Part shown: positions 1 through 7,834 of the stretch, piece by piece
Numbering within the stretch: the stretch's first letter is position 1
How the letters are laid out: each line of letters begins with the position of its first letter
Origin: Brachybacterium aquaticum
GTDB lineage: Bacteria; Actinomycetota; Actinomycetes; Actinomycetales; Dermabacteraceae
Assembly (NCBI RefSeq): GCF_014204755.1
Contig: NZ_JACHLZ010000001.1
Location: forward strand, 3,286,001 to 3,350,000
Length of the DNA stretch: 64,000 nt
Reading direction: 5' to 3'
Position numbers and translations under genes: made by a program
Notes under the pieces: generated by a model
Database searches by the model: none
Told to the model about the DNA's origin: nothing
Seen by the model: the letters and a program-made list of their open reading frames with translations, nothing else

Positions 1-1
1 G

Positions 2-253
2 CACGCCGCGTTCACCATCGCCACAGGAATCCCGATCTACTTCTGCGATCCCCACTCGCCCTGGCAGCGGGGGAGCAACGAGAACACCAACGGCCTGCTG
101 CGCCAGTACCTGCCCAAAGGCACCGACCTGAGCGTCGTCAGCCGCGAGAAGTTGGACGCGATCCAGGACAGCCTCAACGGACGCCCCCGCAAGACACTGG
201 GCTATCTGACACCATCAGAGAAGCTCGCAGAGTTCCTTGCGCCCACCGCTTGA
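2..253 (+). CDS. IS30-family transposase, C-terminal fragment (cut by window start)
   Basis: The last 83 codons of a DDE transposase are visible. The segment [19 protein letters not shown] carries the third catalytic acidic residue (the Glu of NEN) in the context typical of IS30-family enzymes, and the conserved tail with [11 protein letters not shown] follows. The enzyme would bind its own terminal repeats and move the element. Only the 3' end lies in the window, so nothing can be said about whether the element is intact. The stop codon sits inside what looks like the element's terminal repeat. Confidence 0.9.
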   Translation, partial: HAAFTIATGIPIYFCDPHSPWQRGSNENTNGLLRQYLPKGTDLSVVSREKLDAIQDSLNGRPRKTLGYLTPSEKLAEFLAPTA

Positions 254-1515
254 ATCCGCCCCGTCTCCACGTGAGCGCTCTTCACGTCGAGAGAGCGGCA
301 GCAGATGACGTTCACGGCTCGCACTGCGGTCCCCATCCATCGAGGAGAGTCGAGCTCGAGGATGGTGCGCAGGCTTCGTGAGGGGTCCGTGGGGATCTCG
401 CAGAAGGCGTTCAGGGCGCGAAGATCTTCGTCCGACGGCCTGTTGTCGAGTGCGGCGCGGCTCAAGGCTACGGCCTCCTTCAGCTTCCGAGTCTCGAGCA
501 GCCGCAATGAGCGATCGAGCAGTTCGCCCTTGTCCATCCCGGGTAGCACTTCTCCGAGAGCCTCGAGAACATGCATGCTCGTGGCAGCGGAGATCTGATC
601 ACCTGTGACCGCGCGCTCCTCAAGCGTCGATGCAGGTATTCCGACGCGGTGGGAAACAGCCCTGGGATTCTCGAGGAAGGCAGTCTCCCAGTCCAGCGAT
701 TCGGGGCTCCAGTCGTGAAGGTAGGTCCGAGTGAACCTCTCGGCCAGCCAGCGTCGCGCAGTGCGGCCGCCTGCTCTGCGCATGTCCTCCTGCAGAGGCG
801 GCGAGGAGAAGTGGTCGCCGAGCCGCCAGGCGACGATGTCGGATGTGCTCGCCTCCATGAGCCACTCCGCTCCCTGTGCATATGTATCCCCGGCGAGACA
901 GGTCGTGATGAGACGAGGCAGGTCTTTCTCGGGGGTGTACTCATCAGGGACTTCGTCGGCGATCAGCCGCAACCATCCGTGCAGCTCCGGCACCTGTTGC
1001 CAGGCGATCTCTCCGATCCGCATCCGGTTCCACACGCCCACGGAGGCCAGGATGATCGCGCGGAGGAGCGAAGGGCCGAACTGCTCGCGCAGGACCCAGT
1101 CCGCATCGACGCCGCGTTCTGCGAGTCGTGCCAAGGCTGTGGTGGCTGCGATGGTCCGGAAGGCGCCGTCGATATTCGGTTGTGCGACGAGGAGCCTTTC
1201 GGCGACAGCGAACAGGGCTGCCGTGGGCCACGATTCGTCGGGCATCTGGCGCTCGAAACGCAAGGTTAGCTGTCCAGCATCGAAGCTCGATGCTTCATCG
1301 GCTCGTGCAAGGGCGGAGCTGGCTCGCTGTGCCATGTCGGCGCAGATGTCCTCTGCGCCGCACCAGGCGTGCCCGGTGTCGGCGCACGCTTCGGAGTGAG
1401 CTATCGATATCGCCAGCACGTCGCGGTCCACCTCCACACCATCGTTCGTGCGACAGCACTTGGGGCCGGGATTCGATGAATGCGCTGGAGCTCGTAGCGG
1501 GAGCCCCTGCATCAA
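202..1515 (-). CDS. Unrecognised protein, 3' end probably replaced by IS30 sequence
   Basis: An open frame of 437 codons runs leftward into the IS30 transposase end. About the last 20 codons (202 to ~260) are antisense to the transposase, so the native C-terminus has probably been lost. I recognise no family. The body is a soluble, helix-rich sequence with many Trp and Arg residues and a possible TPR-like helical pair near [19 protein letters not shown]. There is no signal peptide or membrane segment. No ribosome binding site supports the ATG at 1515, and an internal GTG or ATG start is possible. Base composition looks less GC-rich than the neighbours, which would fit transferred DNA. It lies 58 bp downstream of the aldo/keto reductase on the same strand. 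Confidence 0.55.
   Translation of the reverse strand: MMQGLPLRAPAHSSNPGPKCCRTNDGVEVDRDVLAISIAHSEACADTGHAWCGAEDICADMAQRASSALARADEASSFDAGQLTLRFERQMPDESWPTAALFAVAERLLVAQPNIDGAFRTIAATTALARLAERGVDADWVLREQFGPSLLRAIILASVGVWNRMRIGEIAWQQVPELHGWLRLIADEVPDEYTPEKDLPRLITTCLAGDTYAQGAEWLMEASTSDIVAWRLGDHFSSPPLQEDMRRAGGRTARRWLAERFTRTYLHDWSPESLDWETAFLENPRAVSHRVGIPASTLEERAVTGDQISAATSMHVLEALGEVLPGMDKGELLDRSLRLLETRKLKEAVALSRAALDNRPSDEDLRALNAFCEIPTDPSRSLRTILELDSPRWMGTAVRAVNVICCRSLDVKSAHVETGRIQAVGARNSASFSDGVR
237..260. repeat. Probable right terminal inverted repeat of the IS30 element
   Basis: The 24 bp that span the transposase stop codon and end in TTGAATCCGCC resemble the terminal repeats of actinobacterial IS30 elements, in which the stop codon lies inside the repeat. 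The left end is outside the window, so the match cannot be confirmed. The element boundary is therefore placed near 260 by inference. Confidence 0.4.
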
Positions 1516-1573
1516 CAGGCTGCGGTCCGGCGCCGTCGGTGGAACGGACCGCGCCGGACCGTTCAGCCGACCG

Positions 1574-2407
1574 TCACTTGCTCGACGGATCCGTGCCGCC
1601 GCGACCGGCGGGGCCGCGATCCAGGCCGTCGATCGCAGCGATCTCGTCGGCCGAGAGCTCGAGCTCCGCAGCGGCGAGGTTCTCCACGATGCGCTCCGGG
1701 GTGACCGACTTCGGCAGCGCGACGATGCCGTGCGCGAGGTGCCAGGCGAGCACGACCTGCGCGGGGGAGGCGCCGTGCGCCTGCGCGACGGAGGTGATCA
1801 CCTCGTTCTCCAGCAGGTCGGACTTGCCCTGGCCGAGCGGGCCCCAGGACTCGGTGACGATGCCGTGGCGGGCGTGGGCCTCGCGCAGCTCGTGCTGGGG
1901 GAAGTAGGGGTGCAGCTCGATCTGGTGGACCGCGGGCACCACGCCGGTGGCCTCGATGATCTCCTCGAGCTGGGGGAGGGGGAAGTTCGAGACGCCGATG
2001 GAGCGCACCAGGCCCCGCTCGCGCAGCTCGATGAGCGCCTTCCACGCCTCGAGGTACTTCCCCTGCGAGGGGGCGGCCCAGTGGATGAGGTAGAGGTCGA
2101 TCTGCTCGAGGCCCAGCTCCTGCAGGGAGGTCTCGCAGGCGGCGATCGCGTCGTCGTGCGCATGGGCGTCGTCCCACAGCTTGGTGGTCACGAAGACGTC
2201 CTCGCGGTCCAGACCCGACTCGCGCAGCGCCCGGCCCACGCCGGACTCGTTGCCGTAGACCTTGGCGGTGTCGATGTGGCGGTAGCCGGCGCGAAGCGCC
2301 TGGCCGGTGACGTCGGCGGTCACGTCGGGGTCGACCTTGAACACCCCGTAGCCGAGCTGGGGGATGGAGCGGCCGTCGTTCAGGGGCACGGAGGTCACAG
2401 GGGACAT
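1574..2407 (-). CDS. Aldo/keto reductase (2,5-diketo-D-gluconate reductase type)
   Basis: The 277-residue protein is a cytosolic NADPH-dependent reductase of the AKR5-like group. The catalytic tetrad is visible as Asp46 and Tyr51 (HIDTAKVYGNE), Lys76 (FVTTKLW) and His109 (LYLIHW). The GVSNF motif and the cofactor-binding segment ALPKSVTPERI are also present, so it should be active on small aldehydes or keto sugars; the real substrate is unknown. I chose the ATG at 2407 because GGAAGGA lies just upstream; the frame stays open further upstream but has no coding signal. It is transcribed divergently from the interrupted LssY-like gene, across a 190-bp gap. Confidence 0.9.
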   Translation of the reverse strand: MSPVTSVPLNDGRSIPQLGYGVFKVDPDVTADVTGQALRAGYRHIDTAKVYGNESGVGRALRESGLDREDVFVTTKLWDDAHAHDDAIAACETSLQELGLEQIDLYLIHWAAPSQGKYLEAWKALIELRERGLVRSIGVSNFPLPQLEEIIEATGVVPAVHQIELHPYFPQHELREAHARHGIVTESWGPLGQGKSDLLENEVITSVAQAHGASPAQVVLAWHLAHGIVALPKSVTPERIVENLAAAELELSADEIAAIDGLDRGPAGRGGTDPSSK

Positions 2408-2500
2408 CGGGGGTCCTTCCGGGGAGGGGCGTCGGGTCGGGGACGAGAGTACGCCCCACGCCTGACGGGACTCTGCGGGGGAGCCCGGCGGAGCCGGGCG

Positions 2501-2514
2501 CCGTCGGCCGACGG
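2501..2514. repeat. Perfect 14-bp palindrome CCGTCGGCCGACGG, intergenic copy
   Basis: A perfect copy of a palindrome that recurs in this window sits between the aldo/keto reductase and the divergent LssY-like gene. Further exact copies are at 43087-43100 and 45412-45425, with many near matches. See the findings for the family. Confidence 0.7.
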
Positions 2515-2556
2515 GGCTGGGCGCGGGCGGCCCGTGGGCGATCAGGCCCTCGGCCC

Positions 2557-2562
2557 TACGAT
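2557..2562 (+). promoter_or_regulatory. Putative -10 element (TACGAT) of the LssY-like gene
   Basis: TACGAT ends 7 nt before the ATG of a short upstream frame at 2570. That spacing would place the transcription start at or beside that ATG. No convincing -35 box is seen. Confidence 0.4.
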
Positions 2563-2569
2563 GGTGCTC

Positions 2570-2602
2570 ATGAGCTCCTGCAGCCCGGCGCGCGTCGCAT
2601 GA
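2570..2602 (+). CDS. Possible leaderless 10-codon leader peptide (MSSCSPARVA)
   Basis: The short frame starts 7 nt after a TACGAT hexamer and ends with a TGA that overlaps the ATG at 2599 (ATGA) of the LssY-like gene. That arrangement allows translational coupling and would explain how the gene is translated without a Shine-Dalgarno sequence. It contains one Cys codon. The call rests on geometry only. Confidence 0.35.
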   Translation: MSSCSPARVA

Positions 2603-2739
2603 CGCCGGCACGTCCGCTGCGCCTGGCGCCCCTGGAGCGGCCCGTCCCCGCCACCGCTCCGGAGTACGATGGACCGTCCCCGGTTTGGTGGATAGTTGGG
2701 GTAAGTCGTGATTCCTTTCTGAACTGAAAGGAAGTCGTG

Positions 2740-3033
2740 ATGGGTTCGACGAGGAGATCGTTCACGGAGGAGTACAAGGCGTCCGCGGTAGGCTTGGTCC
2801 TGGATGATGGCCACAGCATCGCCGAGACCGCCAGGAATATCGGCGTGCACGAGATGACGTTGGGTAAATGGGTGAAGAAGGCGCGTGACTCGAGCGGGAA
2901 ACGTCCCGAGAAGCCACTGTCAGAGAGCGAACGCGAGGAACTGATCCGGCTTCGGGAGGAAGTCAAACACGCCCGCATGGAGGCGGAGTTCGCAAAAAAA
3001 GTAGCGTCCTGGTTCGCGAAAGACCAGCGGTGA
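2740..3033 (+). CDS. IS3 transposase OrfA (helix-turn-helix DNA-binding protein)
   Basis: The 97-residue protein begins MGSTRRSFTEEYKASAV and has the HTH region HSIAETARNIGVHEMTLGKWVKKA of IS3-type OrfA. A leucine/glutamate-rich helix follows that would mediate oligomerisation. It binds the terminal repeats. The ATG at 2740 is preceded by GAAAGGAAG at 2727-2735; a GTG immediately before it is an alternative start. Its stop overlaps the orfB GTG start. An A7 run at 2994-3000, read A AAA AAA G, permits a -1 shift into orfB with no intervening stop, giving a fusion of about 391 residues. Confidence 0.92.
   Translation: MGSTRRSFTEEYKASAVGLVLDDGHSIAETARNIGVHEMTLGKWVKKARDSSGKRPEKPLSESEREELIRLREEVKHARMEAEFAKKVASWFAKDQR
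2994..3000 (+). promoter_or_regulatory. A7 slippery site for -1 ribosomal frameshifting
   Basis: Seven A residues are followed by G and are phased A AAA AAA G in the orfA frame, the canonical IS3-family slippage signal. After a -1 slip, the frame runs through 3030 into orfB without a stop. The shift would make the OrfAB fusion, which is the active transposase in this family. Confidence 0.85.
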
Positions 3034-3914
3034 AGTACGCCGCGATCGCGGACTGGGCTGACCGTGACGAGTATCCGGTGGATTTCATGTGCAAGCAGTT
3101 GGCCGTGTCGCCCTCCGGGTTCTATGCCTGGCGTGGCCGGGGGCCCAGCCCACGCGATCAGGACAACGATCGCCTGTTGGCGATCATCACCGAGGCCTAC
3201 CGGCGGCTGCGCGGCAACCCTGGTGTTCGACGGATCCATGCCGAGCTGTGCGCCCTGGGCGAACGGGTCGGCAAGAATCGCGTCGCTCGCCTCATGCAGG
3301 CCGCCGGGCTGCGCGGACGCCACCCCCGTGCCTGGAAGCGCACGACCACCAGCGGCCCGGACCCGGCGCCGGCCCCAGACCTGATCGGGCGCGACTTCAC
3401 AGCCGAGCGGCCGAACCAGAAGTGGTGTTCCGATATCACCTACATCAAGACCTGGAACGGCTGGGCGTATCTGGCCATAGTCATCGACCTGCACTCCCGA
3501 GCCGTTGTGGGCTGGGCACTGGCCGACCACATGCGCACCGACCTTGTCATCGAGGCACTGACGCTGGCTATCGCGCGCCGCCGGCCACCGGCCGGAATCA
3601 TCTTTCACAGCGACCGCGGGTCTCAATTCACATCGGCCGAATTCGCCACGTACTGTAAGGACCACCACATCCGGCGTTCCGTGGGTCGCACCGGGGATTG
3701 TTTCGACAACGCCGTCGCCGAGTCCTTCTTCGCGACCTACAAAAAGGAACTCATCCACACCCGCCCCTGGGTAAACCTGTCCACATTGCGGAAAGAGACC
3801 TTCACCTGGATCGAACACTACTACAATAGACAGCGCCGCCATTCACACCTGGGATACCTCACCCCAGCCGAATGGGACAAAGGACATCGCACACTCACAG
3901 GAATCGCAGCCTAA
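3030..3914 (+). CDS. IS3 transposase OrfB (DDE integrase domain)
   Basis: The 294-residue protein has an HTH_21-type region (RGNPGVRRIHAEL) and an RNase-H-fold integrase core. The catalytic triad is Asp135 (WCSDITYIK), Asp195 (FHSDRGSQF) and Glu231 (DNAVAESFF), with 35 residues between the second Asp and the Glu (DD35E). The C-terminal YNRQRRHSHLGYLTP signature is intact. It is in the -1 frame relative to orfA, and the GTG start overlaps the orfA stop. It may be made alone by coupling, but more importantly as part of the OrfAB fusion. Confidence 0.94.
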   Translation: MKYAAIADWADRDEYPVDFMCKQLAVSPSGFYAWRGRGPSPRDQDNDRLLAIITEAYRRLRGNPGVRRIHAELCALGERVGKNRVARLMQAAGLRGRHPRAWKRTTTSGPDPAPAPDLIGRDFTAERPNQKWCSDITYIKTWNGWAYLAIVIDLHSRAVVGWALADHMRTDLVIEALTLAIARRRPPAGIIFHSDRGSQFTSAEFATYCKDHHIRRSVGRTGDCFDNAVAESFFATYKKELIHTRPWVNLSTLRKETFTWIEHYYNRQRRHSHLGYLTPAEWDKGHRTLTGIAA

Positions 3915-5579
3915 ACCACACTCCGAAAAATCGGGGACACTCCACGACCACGCCCGCGGCCACACCCCGCAGGGGCGGCGCTTCGAGCTGTACGCGCTGC
4001 TGGACAACCTCTTCATCGCCGCGGGCGTGGTGGTCGCGATCTGGCTGGCGCTGCTGTACCTGGTCGAGGGCTTCTCCCTGACCCCGGTGCGGCTGCTGTA
4101 CCTGCTGGGCTTCTGGGTCCTGCTGACCTACATCACCCTCCCGCGCCTGCACCAGCTGATGACCTGGATCTACCTCCCGGACTACTTCTTCGGCCGCACC
4201 CGCACCACCGAGGGCGTGCTCTCGGACCCGATCAACATCGCCCTGGACGGTCCCGAGAAGGACCTCCACGTGGCGCTGCGACGGGCGGGCTGGGTGCTCG
4301 CCGAGGAGCGCACCCTCTCCTCGGCCTGGTCGATGGTCCGCTCCACCCTCACCCGCCGCTCCTACCCGGCCGCCCCCGTCTCGGACCTGTACCTCATGGG
4401 GCGCCGCCACGACTTCACCTACCAGCAGGAGGTGGGCGGCACCACCGACAAGCGCCACCACGTGCGCTTCTGGCGGATGCCGCCGGACTTCGTGCTCCCG
4501 GGCGGCTACCGCACCGACTGGCTCGCGGCCGGCACCTACGACCGTGCGGTCGGATTCTCCTTCTTCACCCTGCAGATCACCCACCGCATCGACGAGAACA
4601 TCGACGTCGAGCGCGACTACCTCGTGGACACGGTCCGCTACGCCGACCCGGTGATCCAGGTCGACCTCATCCAGGACTTCTCCACCTCGTACCACGACCG
4701 CAACGGCCAGGGCGACCGCTTCCGCACCGACGGCCACCTGCCCGTGATCGACGTGGCCGGCGCCGCCGCCCGCTCCGACGGCGCGAGCGCCATGATGCTC
4801 GCGCGCCATCGGCCGACGGGCACGTCCGTGATGAAGTCCCGCGCCCGCGCCGCCACCCAGACCGCCCTGCACGCCACCCGCGGCGGCGGCAGCCGCGCCG
4901 AGGTCGCCGACGAGATCAGCGCCCAGTGGCAGGGGACCGTCGACGACTTCCACGAGGCGATCGCCCGGGCCGCCGACCACCACCTGCCCCCGCCCTCGGT
5001 GATCTTCACCGGAGCGCTCGTGCTGCTCCAATCCGTGCTGGTGGCGGTGCAGTGGTCGCTCGTGGGCGGCGGCATCGACCTCACCGAGCGATTCCCGGAC
5101 CTGGCGCTCGTGCTGCCGGACCCGGACAGCCTGGTGCTCTCCACCGTCTTCGCCGCCGCGCTGCTCGTGCTCCAGATCGGGGTGCTGCGCCGCAGCCGCT
5201 GGGCCAGGATCGCGCTGATGGCCCTGTTCACGGTCGACGCCTTCGCGCGCCTGGTCGTGGCCAGCTCCATGCTCGGCGACGTCGCCCACTCGCTCCTGGT
5301 GGGCGCGGGGGCCTCCGCGCTCGGCGTGATGGCGATCAGCTCCGACGCCTCCCGGCAGTGGGTGCAGACCCTGCGCCTGGACTCCCGCAGCCGTGACGCC
5401 GACGAGGACGGCGACAAGGACTCTCGCAAGGACCGCCCCAAGGACGCTCGCAAGGACGGCGACAAGGACGCCCGGACGAACCCCGGCAGGGGCGAGGGCG
5501 GCCCCGTCGGACGCGCGGAGAGCGTCACCACCGGGGCCGACGCACCCCCGCGCATACTGTGAGGGCGATCACCGGGGAG

Positions 5580-5689
5580 TAGAGTGCCTGCACCGCCGGC
5601 CGGGATCCCCGCGGCGACGGGTCCGCTCCCCGGGCCCGTCACGCTCCCGCCGGCGACTCCTGTCCCTGCCTTCCCCGGGAGGAATCCCC
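5580..5689 (+). promoter_or_regulatory. Leader of the permease gene: TAGAGT -10 and GC-rich stem-loops
   Basis: TAGAGT (5580-5585) fits a -10 hexamer. The following ~100 nt contain nested inverted segments, for example GACGGG with CCCGTC and CGCCGG with CCGGCG. They could fold into a branched leader ending before the GGGAGGAA ribosome binding site. I cannot assign it to a riboswitch class. Confidence 0.25.
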
Positions 5690-7147
5690 ATGAGCGAGCC
5701 CCACGAGTCCGCGCCCGCCGCGGCCGGCGAGACCCACCCGTCGGGCACCGACCAGCCGGAGCTGAAGAAGGCGATCACGCCCAAGCTCCTGCTCCTGTTC
5801 ATCGTCGGTGACATCCTCGGCACCGGCGTCTACGCCCTGACCGGCCGCGTGGCCGGCGAGGTGGGCGGCGCAGGCTGGCTGCCGATCATCATCGCCTTCG
5901 CCGTCGCGATGGTCTCGGCGCTCTCCTACGTCGAGATGGTCACCAAGTACCCGCAGGCCGCCGGTGCGGCGCTGTACGTGCACAAGGCCTTCGGCATCCA
6001 CTTCCTCACCTTCATGGTGACCTTCGCGGTGCTGTCCTCCGGCATCACCTCGGCCTCCACCAGCGCGATCTTCCTCGCGGAGAACGTGCTGAAGGCCTTC
6101 CGGCTCGAGGAGGCGCTCGGCAGCGCCTCCGCCGGCACCGCCACCGCCATCGCGATCCTCTTCATCGCCCTGATCGCCTGCATCAACATGTACGGCGTCT
6201 CCGAGTCGGTGAAGGCGAACGTCGCGCTCACCCTCATCGAGCTGAGCGGTCTGACCCTCGTGATCCTGGTGGGCTTCTTCGCGATCTCCCGGGGCCAGGC
6301 GGACTTCTCCCGCGTGATCCTGTTCGAGACCCAGGGCGACAAGAGCCTGTTCATGGCGGTCATCGGCGCGACGGCGCTGGCGTTCTTCTCCATGGTCGGC
6401 TTCGAGGACTCGGTGAACATGGCCGAGGAGACCGTCGACCCGGTCAAGAACTTCCCCAAGGCCCTCATCGGCGGCCTGTCGATCACCGGCTGCATCTACG
6501 TGCTGATCTCCGTGCTGGCCGTGGCCGTGGTGCCGATCGGTGAGCTGACCAGCGCCACCACCCCGCTGCTCACCGTGGTCGAGCACGGTGCCCCCGGCAT
6601 CCCGATCGACACGATCTTCGCGTTCATCTCGATCTTCGCGGTCGCCAACACGGTGCTGATCAACATGATGATGGCCTCCCGCCTGCTCTACGGCATGGCC
6701 AAGCAGGGCGTGCTGCCCGGCTTCCTGCGGGGCGTGCTGAAGACCCGCCGCACCCCCTGGGCCGGCATCGTCTTCTCCACCCTGCTCGCCTTCGTGCTCG
6801 TGTTCACGGTGCGCTTCGTGCTGGCCGAGGAGACCATCGGCGCCCTCGGCGGCACCACGGCGCTGCTGCTGCTGACCGTGTTCGGCCTGGTCAACATCGC
6901 CGTGCTGGTGCTGCGCAAGGACAAGGTCGATGCCCGTCACTTCCGCACCCCCACGGTGCTGCCGGTGATCGGCGCGATCACGTCCTTCCTGCTGGTCAGC
7001 CCCATCGCCCAGCCCACGCAGAACTACGTGATCGCCGGCGGTCTGCTCGGCATCGGCCTGCTGCTGTACATCATCACGTGGTTCTACAACAGCGCCGTCA
7101 AGGCGCGTCGCACCCGCTTCCGCCACCCCGACGACCTCGGTCACTGA
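5690..7147 (+). CDS. APC-superfamily amino acid permease
   Basis: The 485-residue inner-membrane protein has about 12 hydrophobic segments. Its first helix motif is LLLLFIVGDILGTGVYALTG, the unwound substrate-binding segment (GDxxGTGxY) of APC transporters. A second signature, FFSMVGFEDSVNMAEETVDP, marks helix 6 and its loop. It is likely a proton-coupled amino acid importer or antiporter; specificity cannot be read. The ATG at 5690 follows GGGAGGAAT closely. The universal stress protein gene starts 37 bp downstream, a pairing often seen for this permease group. Confidence 0.9.
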   Translation: MSEPHESAPAAAGETHPSGTDQPELKKAITPKLLLLFIVGDILGTGVYALTGRVAGEVGGAGWLPIIIAFAVAMVSALSYVEMVTKYPQAAGAALYVHKAFGIHFLTFMVTFAVLSSGITSASTSAIFLAENVLKAFRLEEALGSASAGTATAIAILFIALIACINMYGVSESVKANVALTLIELSGLTLVILVGFFAISRGQADFSRVILFETQGDKSLFMAVIGATALAFFSMVGFEDSVNMAEETVDPVKNFPKALIGGLSITGCIYVLISVLAVAVVPIGELTSATTPLLTVVEHGAPGIPIDTIFAFISIFAVANTVLINMMMASRLLYGMAKQGVLPGFLRGVLKTRRTPWAGIVFSTLLAFVLVFTVRFVLAEETIGALGGTTALLLLTVFGLVNIAVLVLRKDKVDARHFRTPTVLPVIGAITSFLLVSPIAQPTQNYVIAGGLLGIGLLLYIITWFYNSAVKARRTRFRHPDDLGH

Positions 7148-7184
7148 GCCCCGTCCCGACCCCCTGACCCACGAGGGAGACACC

Positions 7185-7601
7185 ATGCCCACCGTCCTGC
7201 TGGCCTACGTCCCCAGCGCCACCAGCGAGGCCGCCTTCGAGTTCGCCGTCGAGGAGGCCGCGCGCCGCGACGCGAGCCTGCTCGTCCTGGCCTCGGAGCG
7301 CGCCCCCGACCCCCGCAAGGCGCGCGGGGTCACCGATCTGCGCCCGCTCCAGGAGCGCCTGGAGGAGACGGGGCTCGCCTTCGAGCTGCGCACCGTCCCC
7401 AAGCGCGACGACCCGGCCGACGACATCCTCGACGCCATCGAGCACCACGAGGACACCGTCCTGGCCGTGCTCGGCATCCGCAAGCGCACCCCGATCGGGA
7501 AGATCCTGCTGGGCTCCACCTCCCAGCGCGTCGCGATCGAGTCGCCGGTGCCGGTGGTGCTGGTCAAGCCCCGCGACTTCGTGGCGCCGACGCGCTTCTG
7601 A
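7185..7601 (+). CDS. Universal stress protein (UspA family)
   Basis: The 138-residue, single-domain protein has the N-terminal strand MPTVLLAYVP and the ATP-binding pattern G-2x-G-9x-G(S/T) near GIRKRTPIGKILLGSTSQRV, so it belongs to the nucleotide-binding UspA group. It is cytosolic and probably dimeric. It lies directly downstream of the amino acid permease, with GAGGGAGA as ribosome binding site, and is likely co-transcribed. It may tune the permease, as proposed for similar pairs, but that is inference. Confidence 0.88.
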   Translation: MPTVLLAYVPSATSEAAFEFAVEEAARRDASLLVLASERAPDPRKARGVTDLRPLQERLEETGLAFELRTVPKRDDPADDILDAIEHHEDTVLAVLGIRKRTPIGKILLGSTSQRVAIESPVPVVLVKPRDFVAPTRF

Positions 7602-7750
7602 GGAGGCCCTGCGTCCGGGCATCCCGGGGAATCCTGCTAGTCTGCACCGACGGCGGTCCGGCCCTCGGATCTGTCGACGGTGAGCCGGGAAGTCTGGTCG
7701 GCAGAGGCTAGAACTCTACCCACCCGACCAGCCGACAACGGAGTGACACG

Positions 7751-7834
7751 ATGAGCGGACCGACACCTCTGGCCCCACGAAGGGACACCGACGCGATGAG
7801 GGCGGGCCTCCCTGCGCGAGCGGAGTGTGCATGA
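7751..7834 (+). CDS. Possible 27-residue leader peptide of the mrp operon
   Basis: A short frame begins at ATG 7751 with a GGAG ribosome binding site 7 nt upstream and ends at a TGA that overlaps the mrpA ATG (ATGA at 7831-7834). The same stop-start overlap joins every other gene pair in the operon. The peptide (MSGPTPLAPRRDTDAM...) has no recognisable domain. It may couple or regulate translation of mrpA. Confidence 0.4.
   Translation: MSGPTPLAPRRDTDAMRAGLPARAECA

Larger units (their letters stand above)
2670..3944 (+). mobile_element. Complete IS3-family insertion sequence, 1275 bp
   Basis: The element is bounded by imperfect 23-bp inverted repeats (2670-2692 and 3922-3944, 17 of 23 matching, both starting TGGA and sharing GTCCCCG). 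It is flanked by a 3-bp direct repeat CGA (2667-2669 and 3945-3947), the usual target duplication size for IS3. It carries orfA and orfB in overlapping frames with a slippery A7 tract. Intact ends, duplication and frames suggest a recent insertion that may still be mobile. Confidence 0.93.
2599..5562 (+). pseudogene. LssY-like membrane protein gene split by an IS3-family insertion
   Basis: The first 71 nt (2599-2669) encode MTPARPLRLAPLERPVPATAPEY plus two bases of the next codon. The rest (3948-5562) follows the insertion sequence. Joining them after removal of the element and one CGA target copy gives an uninterrupted frame of 562 codons. The restored protein has an N-terminal membrane pair (about residues 45-90), a central region with GGYRTDWLAAGTYDRAVGF, FTLQITHRIDENID and ERDYLVDTV that fits the LssY C-terminal domain, four further membrane segments, and a Lys/Asp/Arg-rich tail. 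The function of LssY-type proteins is not settled; some are tied to membrane phospholipid or detergent handling. A truncated product could start at GTG 4027, removing the first ~50 residues. Confidence 0.75.

Noticed and set aside
5639..7192. 517-codon minus-strand frame opposite the amino acid permease
   Set aside because: Its composition (His, Gln, Asp, Gly runs) is the mirror of membrane helices, and no start or family supports it.
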